Shown here in pieces: positions 27,545-38,300 of a stretch of 47,588 nucleotides of DNA. The notes under the pieces were generated by a model that was not told the DNA's origin, made no database searches, and saw only the letters and a program-made list of their open reading frames with translations. A program made the position numbers and the translations under genes. The stretch is from Bacteroidia bacterium (GTDB lineage Bacteria > Bacteroidota > Bacteroidia > Cytophagales > JAAEPT01). Positions within the stretch are counted from its first letter, which is position 1. Every line of letters starts with the position of its first letter. Location of the stretch: the NCBI GenBank assembly GCA_030431525.1, contig JAUIJC010000034.1, forward strand, positions 1 to 47,588, given 5' to 3'.

Positions 27545-30500
27545 TTACTGCTTCTGCTCGTTGTACTTGTACTGCTTGAGAACCGTTTGGCCGATACCGT
27601 CCACCTCGGACTCTACCTGCACCAGCCTTCCCCGCTCGTCATAGGTGTAGCGTGTGGCGAAGTGGTCATCGTCCAATGTGGCCAGCACCCTGCCGAAGGT
27701 ATGCTCGTAGATTGTCGAGGTCATCACCGAATGATATGGGGCCACCTTGATGTCATCATAAAGGCTGGTGTTGCTGTTCGAGGCGTTCACCACCTTCACA
27801 CGCAGGGAGCTTCCCTGCTCCATGTAGGCCTTGTCAACGTCTACCCGAAGCAGCGACCAGTCTCCCGCCGTTGCGTATGGCTGGGACTTGTTTGCGGACA
27901 CTGTCTGCAGTACGTTTCCGCTCCCGTCCAACACTTCAGCCTTCAATGTGGTCTCCTCCGAGCTGGAGGCATGTACCCATACCATGGCCTTGTATTTTCT
28001 GTCGAACTGTGAGTCCTCCTTGACCAGGTTCTGCCCTTGCTCCATGGCCGTGCGGTCCAAGCTCACTACGGTGCCTTCCTCGAGCGGCTCGAGCTTAAAG
28101 GCGTACTTACCTGCGTGCACGTCAGGGACGCAGTCCATGATCGGCACGCCGTAGCTGATGGACGGCACACAACCGGAATACTGTTCGTCAACGCTCTCGG
28201 GATCCAGCTCAACCACCCTGTAGCTGTTGTCCAAGATCTCTATGGTGAACTCGTCAAACTCCTCGTCGCTGAAGAAGACCTTGCGGTCCGTCTCCGAGGC
28301 GTCGATCGAGAAGAAGCCCTTGAAGTAGTCCCCTGCACTCGACACCATCTCAAGCTTTCTGTTGGCGTTCTCGCTGATGAAGAGCGTTCTTCTAAGACCT
28401 GTCGCCTTGTCCCTGACTCTGAGCAGGGCGAACGGCGTGTTGGGGGATATTGATGAGGAAGGGAGCGTGATGTACAGCATCAGGCTATTCTTCTGGTCGA
28501 CGACCTGTGCGTAGCTGATCGTCCTGGTCTCATACTGGCAGCCTGGGGTTACGATCTTGGCGGACCCCAGGACAACGCTCTTGTCGTCCAAGAGGACCTT
28601 GGTATTATCTACCGCGTCCACATAGCTGTTTTCCCCGCTCTCGAAGGCGGTAGCCGACTCGCGGGCGTTCACCATGGAGGTCACGTTATAGTTGTAGTTG
28701 TAGCCCAGACGGCTGGCCGCGTACTTGTTCAGGATGTCCTTCACCTCGAGGCCGGTACCATCAACGTCGTAGAGCGTCACCTGGCTGACCTGCTCCCAAC
28801 GGTAGTCGGACAAGTCGTCCGTGTAGTTGCCGTTCAGGTAGGTGCCATCGGCGTCCAGGTCGGTCTTGTACACATAAGAGCGGTTCGGGCGGTACACCTT
28901 GTTCGGACGTTCAAAGTGGAGCGCCGTATTTGAAGAGCCGTCATAGGCCGCAGCCAGCGAGGTGCCGCTGTGGCTCTTATAAGTGTATCGGAACTGGCCG
29001 TTGCCGTCGTATTCCTTGATTGGCAAGTAGCTATCTTTTAGGGCGTATTCGCCCTGGGAGAGCTCTGACCAGTACCCCTGGCTCACACCAAGCAGGTTGT
29101 CGTCGTCCTTGCTCCCGAGGTACTGCTTGGCCAGGATAGTTGGCCCGAGGATGTTTTTGCCATTCACGCCCAAGTCGGCGTGCTTCCAATAGGCCGGTAC
29201 GGAGGTGTTGATGATCTTGTCTCCGTTCTCGTTCTCGCCCTCGCTCTCCAATACGGCACCCGTATAGAAGTCGAAGGACTTGTTCTCAGCCTCCTTGGAT
29301 TCCGAGCGGTAGGTCGACTTGACCGATTTGAGGATCGGTGGTAGGTAGACCTCCCGCTGGTCGATGTAATGGAACCTGCGGCGCGTGGTGCCCAGGATCA
29401 CGATGCTTGCGATGCGGTGGACATTGTCGTGGGTGGTCATGTAGGACTCGCCCCAGCTCTGCTCCACCATGCCTGGCCAGTCCTTTTTGACCTCCTGGCC
29501 GTTTTTCCAGTCAGAAGGGTTGGGTTTGAGCGTCGGGATCTTGCCGAAATCATCCTCTGGGTGGAAGTAGGAGTACTCGCTAGAGGAGACCACCTCGCGT
29601 ACCCCCGAGGAGTTCTCGGCACCGAGCTGTCGGACCGACTTGAGCTTTCCATACATATCCGAGACGTCCCTGTAAGCGTAAGACTTGGCGAAGTTGTAGT
29701 CGCGGCGGTTCCAGCGGAGCGTCACAGCCGTGAACATGAGGAACGGGATCTTTACCTTGCCGACGAACGGGATCTTCACCTTGATCTTGACCCAGGAGAA
29801 AAGTCCTGGGACGATGGTAAACGATCCGTTCACCTTGTCGACCTGGGCGCTCTCGTGCTTGAAGTTGCCCTCATAGGATAGGTCGTACTGCGTATTGTCG
29901 TAGGCCTTGTTAAACTTCGTGCCCGGGGTGAAGAACTGGTACTCGGTCATTCCCTTCTCACGGGAATTGACCCCTTGGCTGTAGTCGAGGGCGACAGTGG
30001 TCCTCGCATTGAAGATAGCAGGTGCGGAGGCGAACCCATTGCCCAGCCTACGGCTTGCATTGGTCACGATATCGATGCCCGCGCCGGGCTCGATGGTAGC
30101 CACCCCTGAGGATACCGTCCTCCCTTTCGGGTTAATGGAAAGGTCTTCCCGGTCATAGGCGTATACCGTGGAGTACTCGTTGACGTCTTTTCCCGCAAGG
30201 TATTCCTGGTCAGGACCCTGCTCCGAGGTCGTAGCGTACTGGAAGTTGTCCCGGTAGGTCATCTTGCGCACGCGGTAGCCTGTATACTTTTCCTTGTCGA
30301 TGCGAGTGCGCACGAAGGAAAGGTGGGGCAGCATCTCCTTGCCAATCTCCCCGAGCTTGGAGCACGACTCGTACTCCCCCATATAGTTGTTGTCGCTCAC
30401 GAAGGTCCGCTTGAAGTTGGCAGCCATCTCCTTAACCAGGTCGAGGCCGAACTGGGTCCGTTTGGCATCGTCGATGTCGTTGACGTTGTCGTCGAGCTCA

Positions 30501-33500
30501 TCGCCGCAGTAGTCGCTGACAACCAGGTCCATGAGCGCCTTCATATAGGGCGATTCACTCATGATGAAGGTCTTGAGCTTTTGTTTGAAGGGTGTTGTCC
30601 CGTCGGCCTTCTGCACCTCGGCAAGGGCGAAATAGCGGCCCTGCTCCTCAAAGGCAGCTCCGTATATTCCCTTGAAGGTCACCGTGTCGGCAACCACCTG
30701 GATGTCCCGGTGGCCCTTTCTTGCGGTGCCCTGGTAAAAGGCGATCGTGCCCACCAGCGGCTTATCCTTCTCCAGGAGCTTGTAGCCCTCGAAGCTAAAG
30801 CCTGAAAGCAGGTCCTGCGCGCAGCTGCCACCCTCGGGGCAGCGGTTGCCCACAAGCTCGGTAATCTCCACCTTGAGCCTGGCCTTAGAGTCGTCGCCAG
30901 CGACATACTCGATGGCCTCGATGTGGCGCGCCACGTAAGGAACCTTGTCCTCGACATAGGAGTAGCTACGCGCCTCGTAGTCGACCTCGACCTCTCCGCC
31001 AGATGGCAGGCCTACGCGCTTGAGCAGGTAGACCCCAGCGTTCTGGTCGGCCATAGTCTTGCTCAGCTCCGTGTAGTGTTGGTACACGTCATATTCCTCC
31101 GTCTGGCCACTTTGGCCAGAAGAGAAGTTATAGATTCCCGTTTGGGTGACCGTCTTCTTGGCGTTCTTGGAGTAGTTACCCCAGTAGTCCACGCACTTCG
31201 GGTCGTAGGATGGGTTGTAATCGTTGCCCTGCTCATCGAACGTGTAGGTGAAGTCATAGGGTGGCAGGGCTGCTGAGCTCTGCGACCCATCCGAGCCGTA
31301 GGCATAGGTGAAGTTCTGAATCCTGCGGAGCGTTAGCTTGCCCGTTCCGGCATCCTCTGCGCTCGGGGCGTAGTGGTATGGCAGGGCGCTCTTCTTGATC
31401 AGGGCCGAACCCTTGCGCTCCAGCTCCTTCTGGTAGCTGTTCGGAACGTCCGGACAGATGGAGTAGTCGTAAAAGAACTTCGTTGAACGGATCTTTCGGC
31501 CCTTGGACTGAGAGATTGGGCGGTAGGCAGAGTTATTCGCCTGATAGTGTTTCTTGTAGACGGCGACCTCCGTGGCTGCGTACTGGTACTCCTCCCCTGT
31601 CAGGTCGGCCTGCCACGTCGAGGCGTGCTCGCTTTTCTGTTTTGTGATCTTGTTTACCGGGTGGCCGTTGCCAAACCCTGCGGCGCTCCTAGCATCCAGG
31701 CGCGTGTGGTAGGTATACTCACTTACATGGGTCGAGGATTCCACCTGGTGGAGGTAATAAATCTCCTTGGTGCCAGAGCGTACCGTGTACATGTCATCAC
31801 GGAAGTTTAGTGGGGCGCCCTCATGGTGCTCCATCCCTTCGAACGGGGTACGCCAGCGGTAGTCATCCTCGGCCTTCACGTACTTGAACTTCACCCAATA
31901 ACCGATGTCACCGTCACTCGGGCCGGGAACGTCATCAAAGTCGATGTAGTCGGGCCCTACGACAGCCGTTAGATTCCAGGCGTAGGGGTATACAAAGTTT
32001 TTCTCCTCGGAGCGCTTCAGGAAGACCTGCTTCTCTTTATTCGTCGAATAGTAGTCGCCATTGCGCCAGTATGGAGGATTCTTGCCCTTGCCCTTCAGGG
32101 ACAGGGAGCGTGACTCCTTGGCGAACACCGGAAGGTTGAACACGTATTTCATACCCGAGGCAGTCACCATCGATATGCCACCAATCTGGTCGGACACCTC
32201 GGGGTGGGCATCAGTCATAGCCTGCAGCGCAGAAAGACTGTTCATCGGAGACAGATGGTCGTTCATGCGGTGGACACCGTTCTTTGTGATGCCCGACTTG
32301 TCGACCTTCACGTGTGTGAAGTAGTTGTCAAGGTCTGCACCTGAAAGGTTGTCTCCTTTGGTGAAATAGTCCTCTCCAGCTGCCGCCGACAGGATGTCGC
32401 CGACCTTGTCGTAGGTGATCTGGCTGCTGGCCTGCAGGCTGCCCACAGGCTCCTGTTGGCCGAAGGCTTCCTGGGAGGATGGCTTATAGACTGGAATCCT
32501 GTTCTCCAGGGCGAAAAGCTTCAGTTTGACCTTGTTGCCGCTTTGCGTGATTTCCTGGAGGCTGACCGGGTTGGGGGCCAGGCTTCCCTTGTTAGAGGTG
32601 ATGCGGTAGCTGCCGCCCATGTCGCCTCTGAGCTTGAATTCTGGAGAGATGTCTTGACTGAACCTGGTCTCGGACGTGTTCAGGTTCTCAATTGTTCCCT
32701 TATCAAAGTAGTCGTCGAGTACATTGTATTCCTTATCGAACAGCCCCCTGCCAGCATTAATGCCTGTAGCGTTCCTTAGGAGCTCGATAAGGTTGAGCTC
32801 CTTTTTGAAGACTGCCTTCTCAGCCTTGTCCCAGGACTCCACCCTGCGGCGATCATATTTTGACATCAAGGCCGAGACGTCCTTCTGGTTGGAATAGGAC
32901 TCTTGCCTGGACACTACCCCGTGTTTGGGCAGTTGGAGACTCATCGTCCCTCCGACCCCGCCAGCGGAAATATTGAAGTGGTCCTTCTGTAGGAAGGAAG
33001 GATTGAGCCTGTGTCTAAGCGTGTCGGACCAGCTATCCTCACGCTCTACGTAAAAGTCGGCCATATGGGCCGCTTGTGAGCGGTCATAGCCTTTTAGGTG
33101 CATCATTCCGAAGACCGTATAGTCCTGGTTTTCATTGAACATCTCGAACCGCGAGTAGCTGCCCGTTACGCTAAGGCTCATCGGTTGGGGAACCGGAATG
33201 GGGATGGTTAGACTGAATGACGAGGCATAACTGTTGGGAATGGTCTTGGCAAGGTCCTCATCAGTGACCTTGATAAAGTTAGCAGTTGATGTTACGCCGA
33301 CACCACCTGGAAGACCGACGCCACCCGAGACGAACGCCCCGTGCTGGCCGGAAATCAGGCTTCCGCCGTATCCTACACCCCATGAGAGAGCGCCGTCATT
33401 ATAGCTCTCGCCAATGCTGACGCTGTAGCCGATGTCGCCGACAGCCTTTCTCTGGCGTGAGTCGAACACGACTCCCGCGCCAAGGCCAACACCCGATTCA

Positions 33501-34111
33501 CTCAAACCCGACTTCTCCAGAATGCTCGTAACCCTATCCTCGTCGCCGCCATTGCCAAGGCCAAGGCCGACACCGAAGCTTATACTCCCGTAGGCACCAG
33601 AATAGTTGTCATAACCCAGCGTCAGGCCTATACTGGCCCCTACGCCTACTGCCAACCCTTCTAGCACGCCGCCCAAGGGCAGGCCTGCGCCTATACCTAG
33701 GGTGGCACCAAGGTCGCCCGACTGCCTCACTTGGTTGTCGTTCCTGTATTTCAGGCCTCCGCCGTTCAAATCGTCAGGCAAGCCGACAAGCCCCCGGGTG
33801 ATTGCACCTGAATAGGAATTGCCGTTGAAGCCGAAGGCGCTCGCCTCAGCCTCCATGCCCATTCCCGGGCGATAGCCGTAGCCCAGCGGGTACTGCGGAA
33901 CAGAGGCGATCGGAACCGTGTAGTTGAAGGCGCCCGAGGCGATGTTCACGTTGTCCGTCGCTCCCGGGGACTGGTAGCCCGACACCTCTATTTGGGTGGG
34001 CCCGCCCGTCAGCGCGTAGGACACCGTTGGAAAGAAAATCTGGTTGGCTACGGACACCAAGGTGAACGCCGCCAAAAAGCGTAGCAAAAAGCGATTCCTG
34101 TACATCCCCAT
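27545..34111 (-). CDS. RHS-related giant shell protein without toxin tip
   Basis: The 2188-residue protein has a signal peptide or anchor (about residues 8-34), a conserved start (GGPTQIEVSGYQSPGATDNV, NIASGAFNYTVPI), a Gly-rich stretch (about 110-290, for example LGIGAGLPLGGVLEGLAVGV), and then many SpvB/RHS-like strands (DFTYTFDEQGND, YVYKTDLDADGTYLNGNY). A carbohydrate-binding-module-like sandwich follows (about 1970-2125; GKYAFKLEPLEEG, SLYDDIKV). It ends in a single YD repeat (YTYDERGRLVQVESE). There is no RHS core, cleavage site or toxin domain. Paired with the toxin gene two positions downstream, it could be the equivalent of TcB next to TcC, the two halves of an RHS cocoon. This is inference. 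It lies 1 nt after the lipoprotein gene. Confidence 0.75.
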   Translation of the reverse strand: MGMYRNRFLLRFLAAFTLVSVANQIFFPTVSYALTGGPTQIEVSGYQSPGATDNVNIASGAFNYTVPIASVPQYPLGYGYRPGMGMEAEASAFGFNGNSYSGAITRGLVGLPDDLNGGGLKYRNDNQVRQSGDLGATLGIGAGLPLGGVLEGLAVGVGASIGLTLGYDNYSGAYGSISFGVGLGLGNGGDEDRVTSILEKSGLSESGVGLGAGVVFDSRQRKAVGDIGYSVSIGESYNDGALSWGVGYGGSLISGQHGAFVSGGVGLPGGVGVTSTANFIKVTDEDLAKTIPNSYASSFSLTIPIPVPQPMSLSVTGSYSRFEMFNENQDYTVFGMMHLKGYDRSQAAHMADFYVEREDSWSDTLRHRLNPSFLQKDHFNISAGGVGGTMSLQLPKHGVVSRQESYSNQKDVSALMSKYDRRRVESWDKAEKAVFKKELNLIELLRNATGINAGRGLFDKEYNVLDDYFDKGTIENLNTSETRFSQDISPEFKLRGDMGGSYRITSNKGSLAPNPVSLQEITQSGNKVKLKLFALENRIPVYKPSSQEAFGQQEPVGSLQASSQITYDKVGDILSAAAGEDYFTKGDNLSGADLDNYFTHVKVDKSGITKNGVHRMNDHLSPMNSLSALQAMTDAHPEVSDQIGGISMVTASGMKYVFNLPVFAKESRSLSLKGKGKNPPYWRNGDYYSTNKEKQVFLKRSEEKNFVYPYAWNLTAVVGPDYIDFDDVPGPSDGDIGYWVKFKYVKAEDDYRWRTPFEGMEHHEGAPLNFRDDMYTVRSGTKEIYYLHQVESSTHVSEYTYHTRLDARSAAGFGNGHPVNKITKQKSEHASTWQADLTGEEYQYAATEVAVYKKHYQANNSAYRPISQSKGRKIRSTKFFYDYSICPDVPNSYQKELERKGSALIKKSALPYHYAPSAEDAGTGKLTLRRIQNFTYAYGSDGSQSSAALPPYDFTYTFDEQGNDYNPSYDPKCVDYWGNYSKNAKKTVTQTGIYNFSSGQSGQTEEYDVYQHYTELSKTMADQNAGVYLLKRVGLPSGGEVEVDYEARSYSYVEDKVPYVARHIEAIEYVAGDDSKARLKVEITELVGNRCPEGGSCAQDLLSGFSFEGYKLLEKDKPLVGTIAFYQGTARKGHRDIQVVADTVTFKGIYGAAFEEQGRYFALAEVQKADGTTPFKQKLKTFIMSESPYMKALMDLVVSDYCGDELDDNVNDIDDAKRTQFGLDLVKEMAANFKRTFVSDNNYMGEYESCSKLGEIGKEMLPHLSFVRTRIDKEKYTGYRVRKMTYRDNFQYATTSEQGPDQEYLAGKDVNEYSTVYAYDREDLSINPKGRTVSSGVATIEPGAGIDIVTNASRRLGNGFASAPAIFNARTTVALDYSQGVNSREKGMTEYQFFTPGTKFNKAYDNTQYDLSYEGNFKHESAQVDKVNGSFTIVPGLFSWVKIKVKIPFVGKVKIPFLMFTAVTLRWNRRDYNFAKSYAYRDVSDMYGKLKSVRQLGAENSSGVREVVSSSEYSYFHPEDDFGKIPTLKPNPSDWKNGQEVKKDWPGMVEQSWGESYMTTHDNVHRIASIVILGTTRRRFHYIDQREVYLPPILKSVKSTYRSESKEAENKSFDFYTGAVLESEGENENGDKIINTSVPAYWKHADLGVNGKNILGPTILAKQYLGSKDDDNLLGVSQGYWSELSQGEYALKDSYLPIKEYDGNGQFRYTYKSHSGTSLAAAYDGSSNTALHFERPNKVYRPNRSYVYKTDLDADGTYLNGNYTDDLSDYRWEQVSQVTLYDVDGTGLEVKDILNKYAASRLGYNYNYNVTSMVNARESATAFESGENSYVDAVDNTKVLLDDKSVVLGSAKIVTPGCQYETRTISYAQVVDQKNSLMLYITLPSSSISPNTPFALLRVRDKATGLRRTLFISENANRKLEMVSSAGDYFKGFFSIDASETDRKVFFSDEEFDEFTIEILDNSYRVVELDPESVDEQYSGCVPSISYGVPIMDCVPDVHAGKYAFKLEPLEEGTVVSLDRTAMEQGQNLVKEDSQFDRKYKAMVWVHASSSEETTLKAEVLDGSGNVLQTVSANKSQPYATAGDWSLLRVDVDKAYMEQGSSLRVKVVNASNSNTSLYDDIKVAPYHSVMTSTIYEHTFGRVLATLDDDHFATRYTYDERGRLVQVESEVDGIGQTVLKQYKYNEQKQ

Positions 34112-34112
34112 C

Positions 34113-34754
34113 TTATCGCAACTCTTTTATCTCTGGTAATTCTTTTGTCAATTCTTTTGCTTCGTAGCTGAAGCGCACCCTGCCCGGCGTGCCGGTAAAG
34201 GGAAAGGTGTTCACGTAAATGTCGGGGGTTTCATCCTCCAAAAGGCTTTTGGGAAACAGCAGCAGCATGCGGACATCCGGGCTCATCCCGTAGGTCCGCT
34301 CGTACTGGTTGGCCATCAGGCGCACCGTGTCCCCCCTGTCTGTCAGGCCATAGGCGTGGCTGGCCATACCCGTCTCGAGCATGGTCATCCGGCGGACATA
34401 GTCATGAAGACCGTTGGAACCTGACTGCAGCAAATCCCTGCCGTCCTTGGCCGACACCCGCAGCTCGAAATAGAGGGCTGTATTGTAGCCCCTGCCTACC
34501 GAGTCCGCCCAACCCTTGGGAAAACTTGTCTTTTTCGACCGCAGCGCCTCCCTGGCCACCATCGCCTCCTTGGGAAGGTAATGGCAGGTATAGTGGTAGC
34601 CCCCCTCTTCCACGACCGACCTAAGCCCCTCGTCACTGGCGACCTGCGCCAGAAGCTCGGAGGCCGTCACACGGTCCCTGCAGGAGGCCAGTAGGAGCAG
34701 CACAGCACCGAAAGCTAGCAAGGACAGAAGCTTATTTGCTCTTCGACCCCTCAT
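34113..34754 (-). CDS. lipoprotein of the toxin operon
   Basis: The 213-residue protein has a clear lipobox, LLLLASC, so Cys25 is the lipidation site. The mature part is mixed alpha/beta with no recognised family (GYHYTCHYLPKEAMVAREAL; FPFTGTPGRVRFSYEAKEL). It overlaps the chaperone gene by 23 nt and ends 1 nt before the 2188-residue gene. An Asp after the Cys would suggest inner-membrane retention in enterics; here Arg follows. It is probably an envelope-anchored helper of the RHS proteins, but no function can be read from the sequence. Confidence 0.65.
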   Translation of the reverse strand: MRGRRANKLLSLLAFGAVLLLLASCRDRVTASELLAQVASDEGLRSVVEEGGYHYTCHYLPKEAMVAREALRSKKTSFPKGWADSVGRGYNTALYFELRVSAKDGRDLLQSGSNGLHDYVRRMTMLETGMASHAYGLTDRGDTVRLMANQYERTYGMSPDVRMLLLFPKSLLEDETPDIYVNTFPFTGTPGRVRFSYEAKELTKELPEIKELR

Positions 34755-35268
34755 ATTCCCTGTTCAGCCCCTCAAGGATCTTGTCGGTCAAGTCATTCTC
34801 CTCATTGGCGTGCAAGATGCTACCGTCAGAGGTCGTGCCGAGCACATAGCCGTAGCCATGCTCCTCGGCGTATTTTTTGATGTAGGCGTTGATCTTGCCT
34901 ACCGCCTTGGACGTCATCTCGGCCTGCTTGGCCTGCAGCTCCCGCTCGGCCTGCTGACTGTACTTGACAAAGTTGTTCTCGGCGATGCTGATGTCGCGGA
35001 CAAGCTCGGCGCTGGCCTCCCCGGATACCGCCTGCTCCTGGTCCTTCAGGCGGCGGTAGCGTGCCTGGAGCGTATCCACGTTCGCCTGGACCACCTTGCG
35101 CTCCTGCTCGAACTCCTCGTTGAGCGCCTGCATGTAAGTGTAGTCTGCCACCACCTTGCCGTTGCGCACGTAACCGATCTTGTCCTCCAATACCGAGGAG
35201 TAAAGCCATAGGCCGCCCGCAACCACGCCAAGCGATACCGCAAGGCTGACCAATACTGTCTTCAACAT
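34732..35268 (-). CDS. OmpH/Skp-like periplasmic chaperone
   Basis: This 178-residue protein has an N-terminal hydrophobic signal or anchor (about 4-24), the start of the Skp body (KIGYVRNGKVVADY), long coiled-coil arms (about 50-125; rich in Glu, Gln, Ala, Lys), and the return strand KINAYIKKYAEEHGYGYVLG, typical of OmpH. Skp proteins hold unfolded outer-membrane and secreted proteins in the periplasm. This copy is not next to bamA or lpxD, as the housekeeping gene usually is. It lies between a LamG/beta-helix gene and the RHS genes, so it is probably a dedicated chaperone for the giant proteins of this operon. It lies 42 nt after the beta-helix gene. Confidence 0.85.
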   Translation of the reverse strand: MLKTVLVSLAVSLGVVAGGLWLYSSVLEDKIGYVRNGKVVADYTYMQALNEEFEQERKVVQANVDTLQARYRRLKDQEQAVSGEASAELVRDISIAENNFVKYSQQAERELQAKQAEMTSKAVGKINAYIKKYAEEHGYGYVLGTTSDGSILHANEENDLTDKILEGLNREYEGSKSK

Positions 35269-35310
35269 ATTATCTGAATTTCTTTTTTCCCGCAGTCCGA
35301 TTCTCCTCTA

Positions 35311-38300
35311 TCAATCAAAAGTGATCTTGCTCACCGAGCCGTTGCCGCTGATTTGGTTGTTCTCTACTGTTCCCGTAGAGCCCTCTACCTTCAGACCCTC
35401 TGAGCTGTTGTTGATAATCTCGTTGTCAGTCACCGTACCCGTCGAGGTTGTCGAGTTTACATATACCCCGATAGCGTTGCCCCCAACAAGGTTGCCCGAT
35501 AGCGTGCAGCCTGGAGCCGTGCAGTAAATCCCGTAGGAACCGCCTGCAAAATCACCGGACGGCGTGATCCCAATCACGTTGTCCGAGACCGTCACTCCGC
35601 CCTCGTCGGAATTTAGCTCGATACCATAGCCATTGGACGGATAACCGCACACATAGTTTTCGGAGACCTCAAGGCCAACGATGTCTACACCCGTAGCAGT
35701 CGAATTCACATAAACCGCCTTTTCAAGAAAAGGAGCGGCCGTCTGGCCATTCGCGGCAACGCCGAAATAGTTGCCCTGGATCTTGGAGTCCGTAGATGTG
35801 TTCAGCACGTAAACACCCTGCTTGAGCCCGCCAATGACGTTGCCATCACCTGGATTGGGGCCGCCTACCGTAGTCTCAAAATCATTATAAAGCGTAATGC
35901 CAATACCTGCTAATGCTGTATCCAGAACTGTAGTCCCATCTGAGGAAAGGCCTATCGTATTACCTTGCACCAAAGTTGGTGTGGTTGTATGCTCCACCCG
36001 GATGCCTTCTGTATCAATCCCACCTATCAGATTGCCTTTAATCAGTTTGGTTCCTCCACCGCGTACAACAATGCTGCGGTTGGTGTTTTCCAAAGGAATT
36101 GTACCTGAAACGTCCGTTCCGATGTAATTGCCGATGACCTGATAGTCAACATCTGTATCCATTTCGAGATAAACAGCCTTCACATTGCCCGAAATGATAT
36201 TTCGCGCTTCCACTGACTCTCCTCCAATAGTTACCTTACCCGTACCGTCAGTTGAGATTCCAGAACTTCCATTCCCTAAAACTTCTGTTCCGTTACTCTT
36301 CAAGCCAATCAGGTTACCCTGAATATTGATGGTATCAAGGAGATCATTAAGGTCAATACCAGCAGCATCATTGCCCGAAATCAGATTATTCTTGATGGTT
36401 GTATTGGAGTTGTTGGACACCAAGTTCACTCCAATGTTATTACCAAAAGCAACGGAACCAGTGATGTCCGTACCGATGTAGTTTCCTTCAATGGTAACAC
36501 TATCAGTATTGGTCATGTAAATTCCGCTGGAAAAACTGGAAATAATGTTGCGGTCCTCTGTATTTTCTCCACCTATTGTCACATTAGATAATGCGGAGCC
36601 AGATGTTCCTGAAAGCTGAATAGCTTTGCTAGCCCCACTTACTACAACAGGAGTAGAACCTGTAATATCTGTACCGAATCTATTACCCTTAATTTCAGAA
36701 TCTTGGGCTGTAGAACTCAAGTTTATACCTACTGAAGAGGAAACCACAGTGTTATTCTTAATCGTAGCATCTGGCGTTTGCAAACTTATGCCTGTGGTTG
36801 AGGGCATAGGATCCATACCATTTGGTGCCAAACCAATTAAATTGTCTTCAATCGACAAATTCTTAACTCCAGAAAAAGTCCAAATACCCCTTGAACAATT
36901 GGCAACAACATTACTCTTAATATTCACTGTGTCAGGTGAATAATAAAGAAACATACCGTTTGTCAAACCTGAGAGTACTTCACTATTTGGCCCAACACCG
37001 AAATAATTTCCTTGAACAGTATTGTTAACCGTATTAATGCCTGTATAGATACCGTAGCTATGACCACCAAAATAATTTCGGTCCTCTTCATTAGGACCTC
37101 CAATTGTAACCTCTGAACCTAAATAAACACCTGTTTGCTGGCTACCTAATGATGTTGTCCCTGCTATGTTTGTCCCAAATTTACACCCCTTGATAATCAA
37201 ATTACCTCCACGTATCCCTCTACTGGTGTTATCAGAAACCACACAGTCTTCAATACTCATATTGGAACCAAAAATACCTGTTGAATTACCTTCTGGAGTA
37301 TCATCCCTTTTAATCCCAACAAAAGAGTTTTTAATGGTAACATCAATACCATCATTTCTTACCCCATAAGTAGTATTTCCATAAGCAGCACAATTGTCAA
37401 TAACCACATCTGCAGCACTGGAGTAAATACCGTTATCAAACCCAGTAACATCAATGTTATTAATCTCAGCTCCCTCTTGATATACTGGCAACCCATAAGT
37501 TATCCCAGCATCTTGACCATCAATAATTATTTCCTGACTACCAGTACCCACCCCACTTAAAGATTGACTCTTACCATCAATATCTACCTTATGTCCATTG
37601 GTGTTATTGATATTTGGCAGCTGTGATGAAACATTAATCACATAAGGGCCTGCTCCTGAAATGGCAAAATTAACATCCACTTCATGTAAGGCGCTATTCG
37701 CATAATTGATAGCATATCTCAGCGAACCGGGATTATTGTCATCATTCGTATTAATTACCGAACAGACATCTTGACTAGGGAATGAATTAGTATACAACTG
37801 ACCTACCTCCTGAGGACTTAGTACTCTATTAAATAAATACAAGTCATCCATTGCTCCTCTGAAAAAACGTGTTGGGGTATACCCAGCATCATTATTTGCA
37901 AAAGCGCCTAATCGGAAAGGGAATGGAGAATCATAATCTATATTCTCATGAGCGCTAATATCAACCTGTTGATGAAGGACATTGTCTATATACATTGTCA
38001 ACATCCCATCCCTATCCATCGTTACACAGAGGTGGTGCCATTGACTGTCACTCATGTCAGTCAATTTTGCCGCATAGGGATTTCCTGTGGGTGGATCATA
38101 CATCGCACTTCGTAATGTCCCGTTGGTTAACATATAAGAGTAATATGTCTGATCATCTGAGGACATTCGGTGTTTCGAAATAATCACAGGGTTTGTGCCC
38201 CCAGTGCCGTTGAACCAAATGGAATAGGAGAAATCACCATAACGCATATCAAACTTATCACCCCAGTCAATATAGTTTTGAGAATAGTCATTGAAATTCA

